Shown: positions 23,701 through 35,700 of the stretch, piece after piece | Layout: every line of letters starts with the position of its first letter | Position numbering within the stretch: the first letter of the stretch is position 1 | Source of the DNA: Leptasterias polaris | Taxonomy: Eukaryota > Echinodermata > Asteroidea > Forcipulatida > Asteriidae | DNA length: 64,000 nt | Reading direction: 5' to 3' | Assembly (NCBI GenBank): GCA_037783415.1 | Contig: JAZGTN010000188.1 | Location: 1,302,001 to 1,366,000 of the forward strand | The notes under the pieces: model-generated | Told to the model about the DNA's origin: nothing | Database searches by the model: none | Seen by the model: only the letters and a program-made list of their open reading frames with translations | Made by a program: the position numbers and the translations under genes

Positions 23701-26700
23701 CAGTAAGCCGCAGAAGAAGATGGTGGTCTGTGAACAATGTTTCGCACCAAAACTACATGTAGAAATACATTGGCATTGATATTACAAGAAACATTGCACA
23801 CCCTCAGATAATTAATCTAATATTTGAAAAACAAGTTACTCCAGTTCACATAATTATAGGTTTTTTACAAGTCATACATTAGCTGAAAGGTTTTAATGTA
23901 CTGATTAGGATCTACACAAATGAAACCAGTTTAAACTTGGCTTCTTGTTCAAACCGGAGGTTGAAATTAAATTTTTCAAAAAATAGTAATTTCTCACTCA
24001 CACATTTGAGTTTTGTTTAATTCATACGTTATGGGGGAGGTATGTAGCAACTTAAGAAACGATACACAAAATTGACCATTTAACCTTGACTTCCGGTTAA
24101 ACAGGAGGATACAATTAATTATTTGAACAAATCATTGCTCCTAAACCATTTATTAAATTATATTATCTGTACGTCGTCAGATAAGGCTTTCAAAGCATTA
24201 CTAACGCTATAATTTGTAACCTCATTGACATTGTCTTCCGGTTCAAACCGGAAGTTTACATTTTATATTTGAAAAAGTTATAACGTCTGAACCATCACTG
24301 GATTATTTCAATTTATGCATCATCTGAAAGGTCTAAATAGACTTATCACGTACTACACAATATGCGACCCCGTTTGACCTTGACTGCCAGTTAAAGTAGG
24401 ACATTTATTAATAATGTTTAAAAAATAAACAATTCTAATCCACATGATAGATTTTTATCATCTATACGTCGACAGAAAGGACATCGGAGACTTCCCCAAC
24501 GCTACCAAGCGTGACCTCTATTGACTCTGACATCCGGTTCATACCGGAAGTTAAAATTTATTATTTGAAAAAATCATAACATCTGAAATACTCATTGGTT
24601 GCTTTTTTTCTGTACATCATCAGTTAACACTTTTGTAACTTAACCAACGCTACCAAGTGTGACCTCGGTTGACCTTGACTTCCGGTTCAAACCGGAAGTT
24701 GAAACTTTATATTTCAAAATATCATAACTTCTGAACCACATATTGGATTTTTTTCAATCTATTCATCATCTGAAAGGTCTTCATAAACTAATCAACATGT
24801 GACCCTATTTGACTTCGACTTCCGGTCCAAACCGGAAGTTCTTGTTAAATTTTTGAACCAGGAATTGGATTGATAAGGTATAATGACGTTACCAATTCAT
24901 TCAATCACTCACCACGAACACCTTGTTTTTGTAGTAAACAAAAACTGAATCCCTAGTTTTCCACTTCTTCTCTCTGAACCTTCTCTTGCAGATTTCGCCA
25001 AAAGTTTAAGTTGTACAAACTTGAAACTTGGCATATACTTGAACCTTAACATGAAGACGGCATGCAAACAATGACGTCAAATAGGTCAAAACACACTTTT
25101 ACTAGATGTCTGTGGCAAAGTTTATCAGAATATTTTCAAAACTTGTAAATATGATGACCTTTATGCAGACAACATATTTGTGGAGTCGTAGTTTGATGAC
25201 GTCATCGTGTGTCACGTGGCAAGGCCTTGAAGGTGCACTTTTTGAAGCCTTGTATCTACTAAACCAAACAGCCGATTGAGTTGAAACTTGGTGTACTGTT
25301 AGACATTGGCCATGGCTTGTAAAATGTGGAGTGACATCATGATGACGTCATCAAATTATTTTTTATTTTTTTATATAAAATCAAAGCTTAGTATTTGGAA
25401 AAATCATAACTCCCGAACCAGACATTTGATTTGTGTTATCTACATATCATCAGAAAGGTATTTGAAAACCTAATGGATGATACATAGGGTGTGACCCCAT
25501 TTGACCTTTACTTCCGGTCGAAACTGGAAGTTAAAGTTTTGTTTATAAAATTCATATCTCATTATCTAAATTTACTTAAATTTGTATATTTACGTGATTC
25601 TACAATTGTTTACAATCTGTGACCCCATTTGACTTTCACTTCCGGTCCAAACCGGAAATATAAGTTTGCACATACAAAAATGTGTATCTTATTAATGAAA
25701 CGTGGTACAATAATAATCATTGCATCAATTTAAAGCTCTTGGGCAATTCTAGATACTTTGTACAAAGTGTGACCCCATTTGACCTTTCCCTGTCAAAACC
25801 GGAAGTTGAAGTTTCATATGACAACCTTTATGCTATGATTTTGCACAGAGATCAACAAGAGGTACAAATAAATATTTTGCCCGTCAGCACAGCACAAGGA
25901 GACAAAAAACATGCACACAATAATTTTCCTATTATTTTTTATGTACGCAGTCACTTTATTACGTTCAAGCCGAACACCCTGAGTTTGTCCACAAACTCTA
26001 GATTTCTAGTTTTCTTTGTTTCTTTATTTCTTTCCTATGATCAACAAAAGAATGCATCATTGTTTTTTGCAAGGGTCTTTTTTTAGCTATTGTGTTTTCT
26101 TAACTATCTATCTGTTGGTGTGCAAGGCGTCTGGTTAAGTTTGGCTATGCCACTGCATGCATTTCTTCACAGATTTTTCCATTTGTAGTAAGTGACTCTC
26201 ATGCAATAAGTTAACAATTTTATGTATTGTTTAGTATGAAGGAAATACCACGCTCATTATAGATTAACAACAAGTAAATTCCCACAAATGACTGCCCAAA
26301 AATGAATTTGAATGATCAAATGCATGCACAATACGAAAAACTGCTGCAAATTTGAATGCTGTTCAGTGGATCGTTAAACTGAATGGTTATCTTTTCTAAT
26401 AGCCTGACACAAAAGAACACTTGCTTGCACATTAAGTGAAATTGAATCACTGTTTTTAGGAGCTTTCAAGTTTTTGTGAGACGAAAAAATGCAATGTTTA
26501 AATTTGCTGCATATTTGCCAAAAATGACAGAGAAAACCTATAATTATTTAAAAAGGACAAATAACAAAACAAGGCCCCCCTCTTACTGTTGGTATTATGG
26601 TAAATGTTGTTCTTGTCTTCATTGTTTATGCCATTTCACTATTTCCGAGAACTGCAGGATTTTTGCATGGGGCGGCACATTTGATTATCTTACCATACAT

Positions 26701-29700
26701 TTTAGTATCATCAGAATGGGATATTTGATTTCCTTTTACTACAATTCAAACAATTATACAATAATCAAGGTGGAAATGGTTGTAACAAAAGCATAGCCTC
26801 TAGAGTATAAACCAAGAATCACAGCTTACCATTGTCTTCTGCACTTTTCCAGGCATATTCTGTATTTAAGATGGCATTTACATGAGGAGAAACATGAGCA
26901 ACCTTCCCCTGAAAACAATATTTAATGGTAATAGTTTTCAATTATTTTGTAGTAATTGTTGCTAAAAACATGTATTGTTGCATGCATGTGTAAAAGGTTT
27001 TGAGAAAAGAATGGAAATCTGATGACTAAATAGGTAGTACCGTATTTTCCTGCGGATAAGACGCTCGGCGGACAAGACGCAGGACCCTAAAATGACCCCA
27101 AAAAAATTCAATCGTCAGCAGAAAAGACGCACCGCCGCACAAGACGCATGTTTAACAGCACACAGAAGAACACCAGGCGCCACCCGGTGTCGGTACATTG
27201 ACACAAAGACGTCATTTTGTTGCCTTTTGGAGCGTTCACACTATTCGAAGCATGAATGAAACCGTAACCACATGGGCGTGTAGAGCCATGCAGAAAAGAC
27301 CAACGTAAATTGATACCGACCTTCGTCCATCCATTCAGCCAACGCTGTGCATTGTTAATAATATGAAGTCCGGCCCAATCAGCGGCCAGAAACAATGGTC
27401 CACGCACTGTCTGAAGATATTGCAACACGAACCCAGGCCCTCCTAGCATGAACATCCGACGTCCCACAATGAGGATCCTTGCTGATAAAGACAGGTTACC
27501 AGTCTAAGTCCCTCCGAGCCAGTAGATGTTGCGCCCTCTACCGGTGACTAATACCAAAACTAACGTCGCCTTTATATATACCTTACGCAAATAATCCCCA
27601 CACCCGGGAAGACGTAACAAAATGTTTCATTATATATATTTGTTTAAGTTTTTGTAATGTGTTTCTTTTTGTATATAAAATTCTTTTCCATTATTTCAAA
27701 CCTTTAATTTGTTAATCTCGTTCATAAGATTTTGTTTTAAAGTTCTTTTTATTTATTTCAAACTTATAATCTCGTTCATAAGATATTTGTTTAAAACATC
27801 TATCCTCTTCTTAAATAATGTTAGTTTTGTTTTCAAGGGTCATTACCTTGTTTTCAAGGATAATTTTTTTTATTTGACTAAAAAGAGGCAATTAAAAAAT
27901 GAATATTTGAACGTTTAATGAAACAAACGAAAGTGCAATTCGTATAGGTTGGCCAACAAACATTGGTACTTAATTATCCCATCCTTAAATAGTACGTCAA
28001 GCCATAATAGTACGTCAAGCACACTTCGGAGATATTCTGTACAATAAAAACCCTCAAAGTTCACCACACAATAGAGGTTGGGTGAATGCCGTTTGTACAA
28101 CAGCATTGACAGTAAATCTGATTGCAGCATTTTCGGAACGAATACGCGGCCACACAGAAAAACGTTTGTACGACGCCGACGTCTGTTGGACCGAAAGTAC
28201 CAACACATTGCGGCATTGTTGGAATGAAAGCACAGTCATGGGGGATGAACAAGTTGCGGCATTGTTGGAATGAAAGGACAGTCTGGGGGATTGCGGCATT
28301 GTTGAAACGAAAATACGGTCTCAGTGTCTGGATAGTTGAGCCTTGTTTGACCGCATTATTGAGTAAGGATTCTTCACACAAAGACCGTTGATTTGAACTG
28401 GACAAAATAAAGGTATTATTGTACGCAGTGATCATCCCCAAAAAAATCAATCGTCAGCAGACAAGACGCATCGAAAGATAAGACGCACCGATGTTTTGGG
28501 GGTCTAAAAAGTCAGATAAGACGCGTCTTATCCGCAGGAAAATACGGTACATGTCAATATGACGAGCCTTGTTGGGGACTGGAATGTTTGTTACTTGTTG
28601 TCTCTCTCACTCACAATACCTGGGGGATCGATCATTCTCTAATGCTGGTCCTCTTCTTTGGAATAAACTTCCTCAAAATATTCGCAACATATCTTCTGTG
28701 AGTAGTTTTAAGGAAACTCTCAAAACATTGTTGTTCACTCAAGCTTATACCCCATAAAGTATTGTTCTTTTTTTTCTCTCGGGTAGCTGCTATGTATATA
28801 TATATACTTATTTCTTTTGATTCATTTTTAGTTTTTTTTTTACTATGAGCATCTTTTGTGATGGATATCGGCGCATTAAACAATTCATATTATTATTATT
28901 ATTGAACGAGTAAGTCACTGTCAAAATCGCATGAGCTTTTATGTCTAATTACAGTATACAGTATGTATGTGTTCATGCCATTTTGTATCCAATGTCAATC
29001 TTTATTTCTAAATGAAACACTGCCATATCTTCACAGACTGGGATAAAATTTGACATAAATAAAAACAAATCCTGAAATTTAGGATGAAGTGTTGACTAGA
29101 GAAACTCCCAAGAACCTTCTTGGAGGTTATGTGGTGAAAAGGTTCAAATCCAGTATGGGCATTACCTAATGTCTGCATTTCTTTCTACGACACTCAACTT
29201 TCCAATGTTTTTTTTAGGAGAATGATGAATTGATACAAAAGAAAAGCATCAGGCAAATTTTGTATTGTTTTACAATTTGATTTGGTACAAAAGGGGGAAA
29301 AAATGCAGATCAAACGGAAAATAACCGTAACATTTCATTTTAAATATGTGCATTGCATAAAAAGTCATTAAGAATGTGGTTACTATTTAAAGGGAAGGTA
29401 TATGTTTGGTAATGACTCTGAAAATTAATGGCAATAAAAACTTACTTGGTAAGAAGTACAGCAGTTTTGGATTGTATAATGCATTTTGAGAAACTTTTCA
29501 CTTCGAAGTACTGCGGTTATGGAAAATATATCACTTTTTATCCCCCAAAATTTGAATTTGAGAAGCGTTACAGCAGTAACGCTTCTCAGATTGTGTATTC
29601 CTATAGGGAATATTCTTCCTGCGTGGAAATATTCGCTCCGGTTTTTCGATGATATCTCAAAAATGCAACCAAAAAATGAAATTTTCACAGGTTAGTTTTA

Positions 29701-32700
29701 TTTTATATAATACCTACCTTTAATATAGGATTAAAACAATCAAGCAGTTCCAAAAATGTATACTTTGCCTTTAACACTGCCAGACTGAAAATTTAAGAAA
29801 TGACCATTGTATTTCATCCGTACAGTAGGTGAGGTGATTTTGGCATTTGGTGGCCACACAGTTTTGTTACACTAAAATCTGACAGTATTGAATAAAAACA
29901 GAAAATTAATATTAGAAACTTTTAAACTTACCAAGTCAACATATTCTCCAGGTGTAAGATGAGGTCGATAACGATGAACACTGTGTATCCTATTGACTGA
30001 TACTTGACTCTATCAAGAATACAACAGTCAATCATTTGATTATCAACTACCAAACACTGCATTAGCTATGTGTAATTAATTAAATTTTTATTCAATTTTG
30101 GGGTGAACAAAGAAAATTGACTAGAATGGGATATGAACCTGCAACATCCGGATTAACGAGCCTGGGGGTTGCAGGTCAAATCCTGTGGTTTATGTACATG
30201 CTGCAATTGCCAATGCTCATCTGCATCACTTCCAAAAGATACTGAATTGGATACTGATGAGAAAGCTTTGAGACTGAAAATTTTGCAGCTATCTCTTAAA
30301 ACATGTCAAGTACAAAAAGTAAAACATTTGGCATAAATTAATTTGATACACTCCTGGCAGAAAAACAATCCTCATAATAACACTTCTTGCTTACCATTGT
30401 AGTCTGAGCATTCTTTGTGATACGTTCTATCTCAGAGCCCTTCACCCTTGACTTTAACTTGCTGTTTTTCTTAATTCTTGGTGAAAGTTCAGTTTCATTA
30501 GACTTGTCCCCATCTCTTGGTTTCTGGGTTTCTTTCTTGTTTTCTTTTGTGTCTTGGTTCTTTTGTCTTGCATCCTTCTTCTTAGCTTTCCATTGTTGTT
30601 CTGCAGCTTGAAGGTAGCTTAGCTCCAGCTGCACCTACAAATAATAGGATGACCTATTAAATTTACCCATTGCAGGTCTGTATATAACTTTAAACATGTG
30701 TTTATTTTGTTTATTTACTTTCACAACAATGAGCAAGTTTGATTTTAAACATTTAGTCGACCCGTGGTTGACCACTGACTAGCAATGTACACGAGCAGTG
30801 ATGTACTCTTGTGAAGGACTCGATTGGAAGCAGTGAATCATTGGCACGGTATTCAACAATTTCATTGCCTTCTTCAGCCTTTTTGCTATAGTGTCACTGG
30901 TTCCCTTCTGCTCTTTACACATATTAGCATGGAACGAGGCTATCGGGACCATGGAAGAAACCATGGTCCTGAGGCTGGTTCCTAATGGTCGACCACAGTA
31001 GTCAACCAATGGTAGACCAGCCTGGGTTTGAGTCAAAATAGTCGACCTGTAGTTAACCATGGTGCGCACTCGAACTTGCTCAATGCAATTTAAAATTTTG
31101 GCTTATTGTAAATAAAATCCCTCCATTCAACCCAAGTAATTTTTATGATTTTCAAAAAGGAATGTTCAAGTTAATATTGCTCGATAACAGTTTTCTTTTT
31201 TAGACCATTTGGCATTGGTTCATTTGTGTGCATGTCTCATGAATTAAAGGTGGTCCAGGTGATAAACTGAGGGCACAGAATACTAGTAAGCCATGCAAGC
31301 AGCAAGCACACACAACCTTTGATGCTCCATGCACTGCATAACATGTTTGTTGCAGCACTTGATGAACTTAACCATGTCATATTTTTGTGTGGTACCTTTC
31401 TTTATTTACAAGCCCTGGAATTGCTTTGGTGAAATTGTCTACAAGAAAAAACATCTTACTACTTGTGGTGTTGTTGTGTGTATTCCTTTGCCAGATGGAT
31501 CAAACTCATTTTCTACACGCTGTCTGTTGAAATAGTCCTCTCTGTTGAAAGCACAAAAAGAAATGTAACAAAGATGTAGGCCTTTGTTATGTTGTGGGGA
31601 AAATTGGAGACCTACAATGTACATGTAGTAAATATGGATTAATGCTGCTGCTACAATCAAATGATGTAAGCATTTATTAATACCTACCAGTTTATAATTC
31701 ATGACAACATCGAATCAAATTAAACTGTACATTGTACAATCTACGAAACATTACTTATACATGTACAATGTACATGTACATGTAGCTGTGCAATCAAATA
31801 GCCCCAACGCCCTGTTGTGTTCTTTGCTGGTATACATGTAATGGTCAACACTTTTTCACTCATTGCAATTTGCAACTAAAAAAATTTATCGATATTTAGC
31901 ACTTTTCTTTGTTCAACCCATAAAGATATTTTAAAAACATAACACTTAATATGTAAATAGTAACCCTTTCTTTAGCAATCTACATTTAATATAAGTTTTG
32001 AGGCTTTGCATAGTGGGACTGGATATTTATAATAAATCATACATGTACATGTAATGGATTTGGAGTAGAATTGGAATAGAATTGGAATAGAATTTGCAAT
32101 TGAAATCATAGTTGATTTGCAGTAGAATTTGTAATAGAAGTTGAAACAATATTTGAAACGGAACTTGGAGTTGAATTATTGAACAATTTTGTAATACAAA
32201 ATCTAAATACCAATAAAGACAAAAATTCACAAAATTGTTTTATTTTTGTGTTGGTGACTATTTACTATAGTTAATGATGGATGAAGTTACACCATGGCCC
32301 AATTTCATAGCAGAAAATGTTGCTTAACAATTGTCTGCAAAGCAGAAATGAGCAGGATACCAGTCAAAAATTGCACATAGGACATGGTAGTTTGGATGAT
32401 AATCTTATTCTAGTTAGCCATTATAAAATACACAACAAGAATCACACAATCCAACGGAACAACACCAAACTCATTGCACCAATCAAATCAGTGAACGCAT
32501 CGAAATAAAGAAACACAAAACAGAACACTGTTAAGTCAAAGCTCAAGACATTGGTTTCAACTTCAGCAACATCTGGCATGCAACACTTCAACTGAGCATG
32601 AACCAGGCCTGGAATTACACGGAGGCCACGGAGGCCATGGCCTTCGTTGCCCTGGTCTTGGCCTTAGTGCCCTTTCAAAAGTTTTCCATAGACTTTATGA

Positions 32701-35700
32701 TTTTCCAATACAAGTGCCCTTTGCAAAATCAAAATGGCCTTGCCCTTTCAGAGATGAAATTCCAGGCCTGATGAACACCAGCACAACAACTGACACACTC
32801 CAGTGAACATCCCACAGACAGTTGTCACACCTCAGTAAGCACAAATCACAACACCTCCCGCCCAACCATCATCTTCCTTTACTGTGCAGAAACCTCCTCT
32901 GGAGTATACTCGCCAACAGCAGATACTCCTTTCCAGCTATAAACAAATAAGCATCTCAAATAACTCGCCTACTGTACATGTACTTCAGTGTGTCGACCAG
33001 CAAACTGGTTGTAATGCTGATAATAACCCATACACCAATAGGCTCTTCTCAAAAACAACATTTCTTCCAAAAAGAGATATAGGCCTATAGTCTACTAAAA
33101 TTTTTGATCCGCTTCACAGTCGTCATGCTCTACAATCGAATTTCCTGAGCTGTGGAGGCCTTTTTTATTTTTATTGTATCCCCAAATTAAAAATAGTTGT
33201 TTTGGGTTTTTTGGTTTCAGCTTTTTACTAATTAATAATAATACGTAGGGGACCTAAGAATTTAAATGGATAATACTACCATTTCTATTCCTGATTTGTG
33301 GCTCCTGAGGACTTTTTAAAAGGAAATATACAGACAGAAATTGTAAAATGTTCTGATTCCCGTCTCCTTAAAAATAAGAAGTCACAACAACAAATGTTGG
33401 CACAGAACCTGACTTTCATTTGTCACTGTCAAATTCCCCAAAGCAGAGCACTGCACATGTTCAGTGCTTTTTTGTGATTTACTAGTGTCAACATTTCGAA
33501 AAATCAGAGTACAGTGCCCAAGTGCCGGTTCTACCCCTAGCCTATGCCCTAGCTTAAGTTTGATAGTTTAATGTCTTTAAAGTTTAATGACAATGATTAT
33601 GAATTGAATACCTTTTTTACAAGACACTTTGTACCTTTCGTACCTCGAACTGATTATGGTTTCGAGAGGGTCACGCTACCAAAGACTCAATAATGATCAG
33701 TTGTGACTAGACTCGATAGGAATTGAGCACCAACTACGATTTGTTGTATGTTAAAATTACAATACTTCCAATTAATAATGCTTGAGGGCGCCGCGCGGGC
33801 CATTAATAATTCATACAATTGGGGGTCATGCGCGCGATTAATAGATTGTGTAATGACAAGTTATGGTGGTTCTTTGCTTCAACTTTTGAGGAGACTTTGA
33901 TCAATTTAGGTAGGGACAGGACAGTTAATAAAAAAACTTGCCTGTTAATCCTGAGAAAGTCAGGGCACCCGGCTGATCTGCCAAGTCATAATTATGCAAA
34001 GGTGACGTCGCGGGCTAACTTATGTCGCTCACCCAATGAATATGCAACTTGTGACGCTACATGCAGCGTCACGAGTTAGCTTGCATATTCATTAGATGGG
34101 CAAAGTCTCAAGCTACAGTACCGCGTGACGTCACCTTATCTTGGCAGATCAGCCCAGGCGCCCTTATTTCTCACGATTAACAGGCAGTGAATCATAAGTA
34201 AGATGGCGGCCCCCCCAGGCACGACGAACTTCAATGTAATTTTTGCACCCCGTTTTTCTGGCCAAAGTCGCCCCCGACACAGTCGCCCCCTGGAAAATCA
34301 TCAGACTAAAGCTTTATAAAGCTAAAACTTCTCATAATCCCAACAAGAATGAAACAGGAAGTAATGAGTCTTTGTCATGATGCAAAATTAGCCGGACATC
34401 CCTGAATAACCAACACGCAGCAGAAAGTTAGACAATCTGCTTTCTGGTATGGCATGAGGAGAGATGTGACTCTTTTCGTAAAATCTTGCAAAGAATGCAA
34501 TAGTTACAAGAAACCTTGTAAAAAGGCTAGGGCAAAAATGGCTTTGTATCATGCAGGAGCGCCTGTTGAACGCGTACATCTAGATGTTCTTGGGCCATTC
34601 TTTCCCTCACAGGCGGGTAACAAATTACATTCTTATGTTCGTATGGTTGAAGCATATCCCTTGCCTGACCAGAAAGCAGACAGAGTAGCTAGAATCATAA
34701 TAGATCTTTCTTTTCGCATTTTGGGTGCCCCTTGCTCATCCACACGGATCAGGGTAGCAACTTCACAAGTTCTCTTCTCCAAGCAGTTAGTGAAATTTTA
34801 GACATACACTGTAGTTCAAACACGTACAACCCCATACCATCCAAGTTCTAACGGGCAAGTTGAGAGGTATAACCGATCGCTGTTACAAATGATGAGGTGC
34901 TACCTCAAAGGTGAAAATTCTAGTTGGGACAAAGACCTTGCAATACTTACCGGTGCAATGCGAGCCCTTCCTAACCGCACTACTGGACTTACCCCAAATC
35001 AACTAATGTTAGGGAGAGAAGTGAGGCAACCTCTTGACCTCGTTTTCGAATCCGCCAATACTAAGGCAGAGCGTAAAGAACCTCATGAATTTGCTGTAGA
35101 ACTCGGAGAGAGATTATCTGAGGCCCATGCTCTCGCAAGAGAAACTATCGGGGAGCACAAAGATACCAAAAACGATACTTCGACTACACCAAAAATCAAT
35201 CAAAGTCAGGCCAATCAAGCAAACTTCAGCCAGTCTGGCAAGGACCTTTCCTTGTAACGGAAGTACTTTCGCTCATACTTTTTAAAGTTCAAGGCAGGAA
35301 GACTCCCCTAAGCCACAAGGAGACACCCGGGTGGACGATCTGGGAATTGGTTCCTTGTTTGAACCAGATCTAGAATCTCGGGTAGGAACAAGCGTATACA
35401 CCAAAAGTGGAAGAAAGACCAAAGTTCCTGCCCGCTTAGCTGATACGATTATTTATTAGTGGTATTGTTGACCGGCATATGTTGGACAACAATCTCAGTT
35501 TCACTACAGCATTGAAACATACCCTAAAAGATGAAATTAACTAGACTGCATTTTATATAACCACTTGTATTTGATTTTTCAGTAAGTAGAAGATGGAGGA
35601 AGCAGATTTTATTCCAGATTACAACGAAGATGGATTGTTGGATCCCATCTACGAGTCCCTAGAGCCCCAAGAACCCCAATGCCAACATCTGAGCCCCCGA

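Larger units (their letters stand above)
21282..24924 (+). mobile_element. CTTCCGG-dyad foldback element F2, copy 1a (with LINE insertion)
   Basis: It starts with a hairpin, aggtgttcggct-loop-agccgaaaacct, repeated twice (21283 and 21341). It ends near 24924 with cacgaacacct, giving short inverted termini AGGTGTTCG/CGAACACCT. The body consists of degenerate monomers of about 140-150 bp. Each has a CTTCCGGTT-n-AACCGGAAG dyad, 'tgacc(cc/tc)...tttgacctt' before it and 'atcataac(t/a)...gaacca...atttt...atc(t)atacatcat' after it. Examples lie at 22291, 22444, 24234, 24530, 24678 and 24818. It is non-coding. A LINE fragment (22680-23806) is embedded. The whole lies in intron 5 of the unrecognised gene. 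Confidence 0.65.

Noticed and set aside
25682..26086. 134-residue + strand frame at the end of copy 1b
   Set aside because: It reads through the CTTCCGG dyad monomers ('TPFDLSLSKPEVEV'), which are non-coding in all other units where frames are broken.
27108..27467. 119-residue frame in the pogo-like element as a transposase
   Set aside because: No helix-turn-helix or DDE motif is seen and the composition looks random. It also overlaps the terminal repeats.
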